From Elmis aenea (Eukaryota; Arthropoda; Insecta; Coleoptera; Elmidae): a DNA stretch of 64,000 nucleotides. The stretch lies in the NCBI GenBank assembly GCA_947652605.1, contig CANTFG010000250.1, forward strand, positions 62,001 to 126,000. Direction: 5' to 3'. Of the stretch, positions 39,087 through 52,200 are shown one piece after another. The first letter of the stretch is position 1. Each line of letters begins with the position of its first letter. The notes beneath the pieces were generated by a model. That model was not told where the DNA came from. It did not search any database and saw only the letters and a program-made list of their open reading frames with translations. Both the position numbers and the translations under genes were made by a program.

Positions 39087-42000
39087 GTTCCTTGAGCGAC
39101 TATTTCTAATAAATTTTAATTATTGATTTGTATATCACAGGAACAGTTTATCCATCGCCTCTTTACATGAATACAATTGTTTTGCATATGTCTTTCAATG
39201 AGCTGGTTTTAATTTTTAATAATTTCCTAAAAATACCGTGCTTTAGTTAATACATATGTTCCTTGAGCGACTATTTCTAAAAAATTTTAATTATTGATTT
39301 GTATATCACAGGAACAGTTTATCCATCGCCTCTTTACATGAATACAATTGTTTTGCATATGTCTTTCAATGAGCTGGTTTTAATTTTTAATAATTTCCTA
39401 AAAATACAGTGCTTTAGTTAATACATATGTTCCTTGAGCGACTATTTCGAAACAATTTTAATTATTGATTTGTATATCACAGGAACAGTTTATCCATCGC
39501 CTCTTTACATGAATACAATTGTTTTGCATATGTCTTTCAATGAGCTGGCTTTAATTTTTAATAATTTCCTAAAAATACCGTGCTTTAGTTAATACATATG
39601 TTCCTTGAGCGAATGTTTCTGAACAATTTTAATTATTGATTTGTATATCATAGGAACAGTTTATTCATCGCCTCTTTACATGAATACAATTGTTTTGCAT
39701 ATGTCTTTCAATGAGCTGGTTTTAATTTTTAATAATTTCCTAAAAATACCGTGCTTTAGTTAATACATATGTTCCTTGAGCGACTATTTCTAAACAATTT
39801 TAATTATTGATTTGTATATCACAGGAACAGTTTATCCATCGCCTCTTTACATGAATACAATTGTTTTGCATATGTCTTTCAATGAGCTGGTTTTAATTTT
39901 TAATAATTTCCTAAAAATACCGTGCTTTAGTTAATACATATGTTCCTTGAGCGACTATTTCTGAACAATTTTAATTATTGATTTGTATGTCACAGAAACA
40001 GTTTATCCATCGCCTCTTTACAGGAATACAATTGTTTTGCATATGTCTTTCAATGAGCTGGTTTTAATTTTTAATAATTTCCTAAAAATACCGTGCTTTA
40101 GTTAATACATATGTTCCTTGAGCGACTATTTCTGAACAATTTTAATTATTGATTTGTATATCACAGAAACAGTTTATCCATCGCCTCTTTACAGGAATAC
40201 AATTGTTTTGCATATGTCTTTCAATGAGCTGGTTTTAATTTTTAAAAATTTCCTAAAAATACCGTGCTTTAGTTAATACATATGTTTCTTGTGCGACTAT
40301 TTCGAAACAATTTCAATTATTGATTTGTATATGACAGGAACAGTTTATCCATCGCCTTTTTACATGAATAAAATTGTTTTGCATATGTCTTTCAATGAGC
40401 TGGTTTTAATTTTTAATAATTTCCTAAAAATACCGTGCTTTAGTTAATACATATGTTCCTTGTGCGACTATTTTGAAACAATTTCAATTATTGATTTGTA
40501 TATGACAGGAACAGTTTATCCATCGCTTCTTTACATGAATACAATTGTTTTGCATATGTCTTTCAATGAGCTGGTTTTAATTTTTAATAATTTCCTAAAA
40601 ATACCGTGCTTTAGTTAATACATATGTTCCTTGAGCGACTATTTCTAAACAATTTTAATTATTGATTTGTATATCACAGAAACAGTTTATCCATCGCCTC
40701 TTTACATGAATACAATTGTTTTGCATATGTCTTTCAATGAGCTGGTATTAATTTTTAATAATTTCCTAAAAATACCGTGCTTTAGTTAATACATATGTTC
40801 CTTGTGCGACTATTTCGAAACAATTTCAATTATTGATTTGTATATCACAGGAACAGTTTATCCATCGCCTCTTTACATGAATACAATTGTTTTGCATATG
40901 TCTTTCAATGAGCTGGTTTTAATTTTTAATAATTTCCTAAAAATACCGTGCTTTAGTTAATACATATGTTCCTTGAGCGACTATTTCTAAACAATTTTAA
41001 TTATTGATTTGTATATCACAGGAACAGTTTATCCATCGCCTCTTTACAGGAATACAATTGTTTTGCATATGTCTTTCAATGAGCTGGTTTTAATTTTTAA
41101 TAATTTCCTAAAAATACCGTGCATTAGTTAATACATATGTTCCTTGAGCGACTATTTCTGAACAATTTTAATTATTGATTTGTATATCACAGGAACAGTT
41201 TATCCATCGCCTCTTTACATGAATACAATTGTTTTGCATATGTCTTTCAATGAGCTGGTTTTAATTTTTAATAATTTCCTAAAAATACCGTGCTTTAGTT
41301 AATACATATGTTCCTTGAGCGACTATTTCTAAACGATTTTAATTATTGATTTGTATATCACAGGAACAGTTTATCCATCGCCTCTTTACATGAATACAAT
41401 TGTTTTGCATATGTCTTTCAATGAGCTGGTTTTAATTTTTAATAATTTCCTAAAAATACCGTGCTTTAGTTAATACATATGTTCCTTGTGCGACTATTTC
41501 GAAACAATTTCAATTATTGATTTGTATATGACAGGAACAGTTTATCCATCGCTTCTTTACATGAATACAATTGTTTTGCATATGTCTTTCAATGAGCTGG
41601 TTTTATTTTTTAATAATTTCCTAAAAATACCGTGCTTTAGTTAATGCATATGTTCCTTGAGCGACTATTTCTGAACAATTTTAATTATTGATTTGTATAT
41701 CACAGAAACAGTTTATCCATCGCCTCTTTACAGGAATACAATTGTTTTGCATATGTCTTTCAATGAGCTGGTTTTAATTTTTAAAAATTTCCTAAAAATA
41801 CCGTGCTTTAGTTAATACATATGTTTCTTGAGAGACTATTTCTGAACAATTTTAATTATTGATTTGTATATCACAGAAACAGTTTATCCATCGCCTCTTT
41901 ACAGGAATACAATTGTTTTGCATATGTCTTTCAATGAGCTGGTTTTAATTTTTAATAATTTCCTAAAAATACCGTGCTTTAGTTAATACATATGTTCCTT

Positions 42001-42335
42001 GAGCGACTATTTCTGAACAATTTTAATTATTGATTTGTATATCACAGAAACTGTTTATCCATCGCCTCTTTACATGAATACAATTGTTTTGCATATGTCT
42101 TTCAAAGAGCTGGTTTTAATTTTTACTAATTTCCTAAAAATACCGTGCTTTAGTTAATACATATGTTCCTTGTGCGACTATTTCGAAACAATTTCAATTA
42201 TTGATTTGTATATGACAGGAACAGTTTATCCATCGCCTTTTTACATGAATAAAGTTGTTTTGCATATGTCTTTCAATGAGCTGGTTTTAATTTTTAATAA
42301 TTTCCTAAAAATACCGTGCTTTAGTTAATACATAT
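39087..42335. repeat. Satellite B 19-monomer higher-order repeat, copy 1 (3,249 bp)
   Basis: Private variants recur at +3,249 bp (19 x 171): tatttctaataaattt at 39,101, aaaatacagtgc near 39,403, gcgaatgtttctg near 39,610 with atcatagg and tttattcatcg, and ttaatgcatatg near 41,641. The ends are approximate. Confidence 0.85.
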
Positions 42336-45300
42336 GTTCCTTGAGCGACTATTTCTAATAAATTTTAATTATTGATTTGTATATCACAGGAACAGTTTAT
42401 CCATCGCCTCTTTACATGAATACAATTGTTTTGCATATGTCTTTCAATGAGCTGGTTTTAATTTTTAATAATTTCCTAAAAATACCGTGCTTTAGTTAAT
42501 ACATATGTTCCTTGAGCGACTATTTCTAAAAAATTTTAATTATTGATTTGTATATCACAGGAACAGTTTATCCATCGCCTCTTTACATGAATACAATTGT
42601 TTTGCATATGTCTTTCAATGAGCTGGTTTTAATTTTTAATAATTTCCTAAAAATACAGTGCTTTAGTTAATACATATGTTCCTTGAGCGACTATTTCGAA
42701 ACAATTTTAATTATTGATTTGTATATCACAGGAACAGTTTATCCATCGCCTCTTTACATGAATACAATTGTTTTGCATATGTCTTTCAATGAGCTGGCTT
42801 TAATTTTTAATAATTTCCTAAAAATACCGTGCTTTAGTTAATACATATGTTCCTTGAGCGAATGTTTCTGAACAATTTTAATTATTGATTTGTATATCAT
42901 AGGAACAGTTTATTCATCGCCTCTTTACATGAATACAATTGTTTTGCATATGTCTTTCAATGAGCTGGTTTTAATTTTTAATAATTTCCTAAAAATACCG
43001 TGCTTTAGTTAATACATATGTTCCTTGAGCGACTATTTCTAAACAATTTTAATTATTGATTTGTATATCACAGGAACAGTTTATCCATCGCCTCTTTACA
43101 TGAATACAATTGTTTTGCATATGTCTTTCAATGAGCTGGTTTTAATTTTTAATAATTTCCTAAAAATACCGTGCTTTAGTTAATACATATGTTCCTTGAG
43201 CGACTATTTCTGAACAATTTTAATTATTGATTTGTATGTCACAGAAACAGTTTATCCATCGCCTCTTTACAGGAATACAATTGTTTTGCATATGTCTTTC
43301 AATGAGCTGGTTTTAATTTTTAATAATTTCCTAAAAATACCGTGCTTTAGTTAATACATATGTTCCTTGAGCGACTATTTCTGAACAATTTTAATTATTG
43401 ATTTGTATATCACAGAAACAGTTTATCCATCGCCTCTTTACAGGAATACAATTGTTTTGCATATGTCTTTCAATGAGCTGGTTTTAATTTTTAAAAATTT
43501 CCTAAAAATACCGTGCTTTAGTTAATACATATGTTTCTTGTGCGACTATTTCGAAACAATTTCAATTATTGATTTGTATATGACAGGAACAGTTTATCCA
43601 TCGCCTTTTTACATGAATAAAATTGTTTTGCATATGTCTTTCAATGAGCTGGTTTTAATTTTTAATAATTTCCTAAAAATACCGTGCTTTAGTTAATACA
43701 TATGTTCCTTGTGCGACTATTTTGAAACAATTTCAATTATTGATTTGTATATGACAGGAACAGTTTATCCATCGCTTCTTTACATGAATACAATTGTTTT
43801 GCATATGTCTTTCAATGAGCTGGTTTTAATTTTTAATAATTTCCTAAAAATACCGTGCTTTAGTTAATACATATGTTCCTTGAGCGACTATTTCTAAACA
43901 ATTTTAATTATTGATTTGTATATCACAGAAACAGTTTATCCATCGCCTCTTTACATGAATACAATTGTTTTGCATATGTCTTTCAATGAGCTGGTATTAA
44001 TTTTTAATAATTTCCTAAAAATACCGTGCTTTAGTTAATACATATGTTCCTTGTGCGACTATTTCGAAACAATTTCAATTATTGATTTGTATATCACAGG
44101 AACAGTTTATCCATCGCCTCTTTACATGAATACAATTGTTTTGCATATGTCTTTCAATGAGCTGGTTTTAATTTTTAATAATTTCCTAAAAATACCGTGC
44201 TTTAGTTAATACATATGTTCCTTGAGCGACTATTTCTAAACAATTTTAATTATTGATTTGTATATCACAGGAACAGTTTATCCATCGCCTCTTTACAGGA
44301 ATACAATTGTTTTGCATATGTCTTTCAATGAGCTGGTTTTAATTTTTAATAATTTCCTAAAAATACCGTGCATTAGTTAATACATATGTTCCTTGAGCGA
44401 CTATTTCTGAACAATTTTAATTATTGATTTGTATATCACAGGAACAGTTTATCCATCGCCTCTTTACATGAATACAATTGTTTTGCATATGTCTTTCAAT
44501 GAGCTGGTTTTAATTTTTAATAATTTCCTAAAAATACCGTGCTTTAGTTAATACATATGTTCCTTGAGCGACTATTTCTAAACGATTTTAATTATTGATT
44601 TGTATATCACAGGAACAGTTTATCCATCGCCTCTTTACATGAATACAATTGTTTTGCATATGTCTTTCAATGAGCTGGTTTTAATTTTTAATAATTTCCT
44701 AAAAATACCGTGCTTTAGTTAATACATATGTTCCTTGTGCGACTATTTCGAAACAATTTCAATTATTGATTTGTATATGACAGGAACAGTTTATCCATCG
44801 CTTCTTTACATGAATACAATTGTTTTGCATATGTCTTTCAATGAGCTGGTTTTATTTTTTAATAATTTCCTAAAAATACCGTGCTTTAGTTAATGCATAT
44901 GTTCCTTGAGCGACTATTTCTGAACAATTTTAATTATTGATTTGTATATCACAGAAACAGTTTATCCATCGCCTCTTTACAGGAATACAATTGTTTTGCA
45001 TATGTCTTTCAATGAGCTGGTTTTAATTTTTAAAAATTTCCTAAAAATACCGTGCTTTAGTTAATACATATGTTTCTTGAGAGACTATTTCTGAACAATT
45101 TTAATTATTGATTTGTATATCACAGAAACAGTTTATCCATCGCCTCTTTACAGGAATACAATTGTTTTGCATATGTCTTTCAATGAGCTGGTTTTAATTT
45201 TTAATAATTTCCTAAAAATACCGTGCTTTAGTTAATACATATGTTCCTTGAGCGACTATTTCTGAACAATTTTAATTATTGATTTGTATATCACAGAAAC

Positions 45301-45584
45301 TGTTTATCCATCGCCTCTTTACATGAATACAATTGTTTTGCATATGTCTTTCAAAGAGCTGGTTTTAATTTTTACTAATTTCCTAAAAATACCGTGCTTT
45401 AGTTAATACATATGTTCCTTGTGCGACTATTTCGAAACAATTTCAATTATTGATTTGTATATGACAGGAACAGTTTATCCATCGCCTTTTTACATGAATA
45501 AAGTTGTTTTGCATATGTCTTTCAATGAGCTGGTTTTAATTTTTAATAATTTCCTAAAAATACCGTGCTTTAGTTAATACATAT
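42336..45584. repeat. Satellite B 19-monomer higher-order repeat, copy 2 (3,249 bp)
   Basis: Tandem partner of the previous copy with the same variants at 42,350, about 42,652, about 42,859 and about 44,890. Matching ends near 45,585, where catatgtttcttgagag replaces the expected sequence. Confidence 0.85.
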
Positions 45585-47170
45585 GTTTCTTGAGAGACTA
45601 TTTTGAAACAATTTCAATTATTGATTTGTATATGACAGGAACAGTTTATCCATCGCTTCTTTACATGAATACAATTGTTTTGCATATGTCTTTCAATAAG
45701 CTGGTTTTATTTTTTAATAATTTCCTTAAAATACCGTGCTTTAGTTAATACATATGTTCCTTGAGCGATTATTTCTAAACAATTTTAATTATTGATTTGT
45801 ATATCACAGAAACAGTTTATCCATCGCCTCTTTACATGAATACAATTGTTTTGCATATGTCTTTCAATGAGCTGGTATTAATTTTTAATAATTTCCTAAA
45901 AATACCGTGCTTTAGTTAATACATATGTTCCTTGTGCGACTATTTCGAAACAATTTCAATTATTGATTTGTATATCACAGGAACAGTTTATCCATCGCCT
46001 CTTTACATGAATACAATTGTTTTGCATATGTCTTTCAATGAGCTGGTTTTAATTTTTAATAATTTCCTAAAAATACCGTGCTTTAGTTAATACATATGTT
46101 CCTTGAGCGACTATTTCTAAACAATTTTAATTATTGATTTGTATATCACAGGAACAGTTTATCCATCGCCTCTTTACAGGAATACAATTGTTTTGCATAT
46201 GTCTTTCAATGAGCTGGTTTTAATTTTTAATAATTTCCTAAAAATACCGTGCATTAGTTAATACATATGTTCCTTGAGCGACTATTTCTGTACAATTTTA
46301 ATTATTGATTTGTATATCACAGGAACAGTTTATCCATCGCCTCTTTACATGAATACAATTGTTTTGCATATGTCTTTCAATGAGCTGGTTTTAATTTTTA
46401 ATAATTTCCTAAAAATACCGTGCTTTAGTTAATACATATGTTCCTTGAGCGACTATTTCGAAACAATTTTAATTATTGATTTGTATATCACAGGAACAGT
46501 TTATCCATCGCCTCTTTACATGAATACAATTGTTTTGCATATGTCTTTCAATGAGCTGGCTTTAATTTTTAATAATTTCCTAAAAATACCGTGCTTTAGT
46601 TAATACATATGTTCCTTGAGCGACTGTTTCTGAACAATTTTAATTATTGATTTGTATATCACAGGAACAGTTTATCCATCGCCTCTTTACATGAATACAA
46701 TTGTTTTGCATATGTCTTTCAATGAGCTGGTTTTAATTTTTAATAATTTCCTAAAAATACCGTGCTTTAGTTAATACATATGTTCCTTGAGCGACTATTT
46801 CTGAACAATTTTAATTATTGATTTGTATGTCACAGAAACAGTTTATCCATCGCCTCTTTACAGGAATACAATTGTTTTGCATATGTCTTTCAATGAGCTG
46901 GTTTTAATTTTTAATAATTTCCTAAAACTACCGTGCTTTAGTTAATACATATGTTCCTTGAGCGACTATTTCTGAACAATTTTAATTATTGATTTGTATA
47001 TCACAGGAACAGTTTATCCATCGCCTCTTTACAGGAATACAATTGTTTTGCATATGTCTTTCAATGAGCTGGTTTTAATTTTTAAAAATTTCCTAAAAAT
47101 ACCGTGCTTTAGTTAATACATATGTTTCTTGTGCGACTATTTCGAAACAATTTCAATTATTGATTTGTAT
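45119..47170. repeat. Satellite B 12-monomer higher-order repeat, copy 1 (2,052 bp)
   Basis: Private variants atatgtttcttgagagac (45,581), gcgattatttctaaac (about 45,766), ctgtacaatttt (about 46,288) and taaaactaccgtg (about 46,924) all recur at +2,052 bp. It overlaps the tail of the 19-monomer repeat. Confidence 0.83.
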
Positions 47171-49222
47171 ATCACAGAAACAGTTTATCCATCGCCTCTT
47201 TACAGGAATACAATTGTTTTGCATATGTCTTTCAATGAGCTGGTTTTAATTTTTAATAATTTCCTAAAAATACCGTGCTTTAGTTAATACATATGTTCCT
47301 TGAGCGACTATTTCTGAACAATTTTAATTATTGATTTGTATATCACAGAAACTGTTTATCCATCGCCTCTTTACATGAATACAATTGTTTTGCATATGTC
47401 TTTCAAAGAGCTGGTTTTAATTTTTACTAATTTCCTAAAAATACCGTGCTTTAGTTAATACATATGTTCCTTGTGCGACTATTTCGAAACAATTTCAATT
47501 ATTGATTTGTATATGACAGGAACAGTTTATCCATCGCCTTTTTACATGAATAAAGTTGTTTTGCATATGTCTTTCAATGAGCTGGTTTTAATTTTTAATA
47601 ATTTCCTAAAAATACCGTGCTTTAGTTAATACATATGTTTCTTGAGAGACTATTTTGAAACAATTTCAATTATTGATTTGTATATGACAGGAACAGTTTA
47701 TCCATCGCTTCTTTACATGAATACAATTGTTTTGCATATGTCTTTCAATAAGCTGGTTTTATTTTTTAATAATTTCCTTAAAATACCGTGCTTTAGTTAA
47801 TACATATGTTCCTTGAGCGATTATTTCTAAACAATTTTAATTATTGATTTGTATATCACAGAAACAGTTTATCCATCGCCTCTTTACATGAATACAATTG
47901 TTTTGCATATGTCTTTCAATGAGCTGGTATTAATTTTTAATAATTTCCTAAAAATACCGTGCTTTAGTTAATACATATGTTCCTTGTGCGACTATTTCGA
48001 AACAATTTCAATTATTGATTTGTATATCACAGGAACAGTTTATCCATCGCCTCTTTACATGAATACAATTGTTTTGCATATGTCTTTCAATGAGCTGGTT
48101 TTAATTTTTAATAATTTCCTAAAAATACCGTGCTTTAGTTAATACATATGTTCCTTGAGCGACTATTTCTAAACAATTTTAATTATTGATTTGTATATCA
48201 CAGGAACAGTTTATCCATCGCCTCTTTACAGGAATACAATTGTTTTGCATATGTCTTTCAATGAGCTGGTTTTAATTTTTAATAATTTCCTAAAAATACC
48301 GTGCATTAGTTAATACATATGTTCCTTGAGCGACTATTTCTGTACAATTTTAATTATTGATTTGTATATCACAGGAACAGTTTATCCATCGCCTCTTTAC
48401 ATGAATACAATTGTTTTGCATATGTCTTTCAATGAGCTGGTTTTAATTTTTAATAATTTCCTAAAAATACCGTGCTTTAGTTAATACATATGTTCCTTGA
48501 GCGACTATTTCGAAACAATTTTAAATATTGATTTGTATATCACAGGAACAGTTTATCCATCGCCTCTTTACATGAATACAATTGTTTTGCATATGTCTTT
48601 CAATGAGCTGGCTTTAATTTTTAATAATTTCCTAAAAATACCGTGCTTTAGTTAATACATATGTTCCTTGAGCGACTGTTTCTGAACAATTTTAATTATT
48701 GATTTGTATATCACAGGAACAGTTTATCCATCGCCTCTTTACATGAATACAATTGTTTTGCATATGTCTTTCAATGAGCTGGTTTTAATTTTTAATAATT
48801 TCCTAAAAATACCGTGCTTTAGTTAATACATATGTTCCTTGAGCGACTATTTCTGAACAATTTTAATTATTGATTTGTATGTCACAGAAACAGTTTATCC
48901 ATCGCCTCTTTACAGGAATACAATTGTTTTGCATATGTCTTTCAATGAGCTGGTTTTAATTTTTAATAATTTCCTAAAACTACCGTGCTTTAGTTAATAC
49001 ATATGTTCCTTGAGCGACTATTTCTGAACAATTTTAATTATTGATTTGTATATCACAGGAACAGTTTATCCATCGCCTCTTTACAGGAATACAATTGTTT
49101 TGCATATGTCTTTCAATGAGCTGGTTTTAATTTTTAAAAATTTCCTAAAAATACCGTGCTTTAGTTAATACATATGTTTCTTGTGCGACTATTTCGAAAC
49201 AATTTCAATTATTGATTTGTAT
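47171..49222. repeat. Satellite B 12-monomer higher-order repeat, copy 2 (2,052 bp)
   Basis: Same variant series displaced by 2,052 bp (47,633, about 47,818, about 48,340 and about 48,976). Matching ends where tatgacaggaac appears in place of tatcacagaaac. Confidence 0.83.
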
Positions 49223-52200
49223 ATGACAGGAACAGTTTATCCATCGCCTTTTTACATGAATAAAATTGTTTTGCATATGTCTTTCAATGAGCTGGTTTTA
49301 ATTTTTAATAATTTCCTAAAAACACCGTGCTTTAGTTAATACATATGTTCCTTGTGCGACTATTTTGAAACAATTTCAATTATTGATTTGTATATGACAG
49401 GAACAGTTTATCCATCGCTTCTTTACATGAATACAATTGTTTTGCATATGTCTTTCAATGAGCTGGTTTTATTTTTTAATAATTTCCTAAAAATACCGTG
49501 CTTTAGTTAATACATATGTTCCTTGAGCGACTATTTCTAAACAATTTTAATTATTGATTTGTATATCACAGAAACAGTTTATCCATCGCCTCTTTACATG
49601 AATACAATTGTTTTGCATATGTCTTTCAATGAGCTGGTATTAATTTTTAATAATTTCCTAAAAATACCGTGCTTTAGTTAATACATATGTTCCTTGTGCG
49701 ACTATTTCGAAACAATTTCAATTATTGATTTGTATATCACAGGAACAGTTTATCCATCGCCTCTTTACATGAATACAATTGTTTTGCATATGTCTTTCAA
49801 TGAGCTGGTTTTAATTTTTAATAATTTCCTAAAAATACCGTGCTTTAGTTAATACATATGTTCCTTGAGCGACTATTTCTAAACAATTTTAATTATTGAT
49901 TTGTATATCACAGGAACAGTTTATCCATCGCCTCTTTACAGGAATACAATTGTTTTGCATATGTCTTTCAATGAGCTGGTTTTAATTTTTAATAATTTCC
50001 TAAAAATACCGTGCATTAGTTAATACATATGTTCCTTGAGCGACTATTTCTGAACAATTTTAATTATTGATTTGTATATCACAGGAACAGTTTATCCATC
50101 GCCTCTTTACATGAATACAATTGTTTTGCATATGTCTTTCAATGAGCTGGTTTTAATTTTTAATAATTTCCTAAAAATACCGTGCTTTAGTTAATACATA
50201 TGTTCCTTAAGCGACTATTTCTAAACGATTTTAATTATTGATTTGTATATCACAGGAACAGTTTATCCATCGCCTCTTTACATGAATACAATTGTTTTGC
50301 ATATGTCTTTCAATGAGCTGGTTTTAATTTTTAATAATTTCCTAAAAATACCGTGCTTTAGTTAATACATATGTTCCTTGTGCGACTATTTCGAAACAAT
50401 TTCAATTATTGATTTGTATATGACAGGAACAGTTTATCCATCGCTTCTTTACATGAATACAATTGTTTTGCATATGTCTTTCAATGAGCTGGTTTTATTT
50501 TTTAATAATTTCCTAAAAATACCGTGCTTTAGTTAATGCATATGTTCCTTGAGCGACTATTTCTGAACAATTTTAATTATTGATTTGTATATCACAGAAA
50601 CAGTTTATCCATCGCCTCTTTACAGGAATACAATTGTTTTGCATATGTCTTTCAATGAGCTGGTTTTAATTTTTAAAAATTTCCTAAAAATACCGTGCTT
50701 TAGTTAATACATATGTTTCTTGAGCGACTATTTCTGAACAATTTTAATTATTGATTTGTATATCACAGAAACAGTTTATCCATCGCCTCTTTACAGGAAT
50801 ACAATTGTTTTGCATATGTCTTTCAATGAGCTGGTTTTAATTTTTAATAATTTCCTAAAAATACCGTGCTTTAGTTAATACATATGTTCCTTGAGCGACT
50901 ATTTCTGAACAATTTTAATTATTGATTTGTATATCACAGAAACAGTTTATCCATCGCCTCTTTACATGAATACAATTGTTTTGCATATGTCTTTCAAAGA
51001 GCTGGTTTTAATTTTTACTAATTTCCTAAAAATACCGTGCTTTAGTTAATACATATGTTCCTTGTGCGACTATTTCGAAACAATTTCAATTATTGATTTG
51101 TATATGACAGGAACAGTTTATCCATCGCCTTTTTACATGAATAAAGTTGTTTTGCATATGTCTTTCAATGAGCTGGTTTTAATTTTTAATAATTTCCTAA
51201 AAATACCGTGCTTTAGTTAATACATATGTTCCTTGTGCGACTATTTTGAAACAATTTCAATTATTGATTTGTATATGACAGGAACAGTTTATCCATCGCT
51301 TCTTTACATGAATACAATTGTTTTGCATATGTCTTTCAATAAGCTGGTTTTATTTTTTAATAATTTCCTAAAAATACCGTGCTTTAGTTAATACATATGT
51401 TCCTTGAGCGATTATTTCTAAACAATTTTAATTATTGATTTGTATATCACAGAAACAGTTTATCCATCGCCTCTTTACATGAATACAATTGTTTTGCATA
51501 TGTCTTTCAATGAGCTGGTATTAATTTTTAATAATTTCCTAAAAATACCGTGCTTTAGTTAATACATATGTTCCTTGTGCGACTATTTCGAAACAATTTC
51601 AATTATTGATTTGTATATGACAGGAACAGTTTATCCATCGCCTCTTTACATGAATACAATTGTTTTGCATATGTCTTTCAATGAGCTGGTTTTAATTTTT
51701 AATAATTTCCTAAAAATACCGTGCTTTAGTTAATACATATGTTCCTTGAGCGACTATTTCTAAACAATTTTAATTATTGATTTGTATATCACAGGAACAG
51801 TTTATCCATCGCCTCTTTACAGGAATACAATTGTTTTGCATATGTCTTTCAATAAGCTGGTTTTAATTTTTAATAATTTCCTAAAAATACCGTGCATTAG
51901 TTAATACATATGTTCCTTGAGCGACTATTTCTGTACAATTTTAATTATTAATTTGTATATCACAGGAACAGTTTATCCATCGCCTCTTTACATGAATACA
52001 ATTGTTTTGCATATGTCTTTCAATGAGCTGGTTTTAATTTTTAATAATTTCCTAAAAATACCGTGCTTTAGTTAATAGATATGTTCCTTGAGCGACTATT
52101 TCTAAACGATTTTAATTATTGATTTGTATATCACAGGAACAGTTTATCCATCGCCTCTTTACATGAATACAATTGTTTTGCATATGTCTTTCAATGAGCT

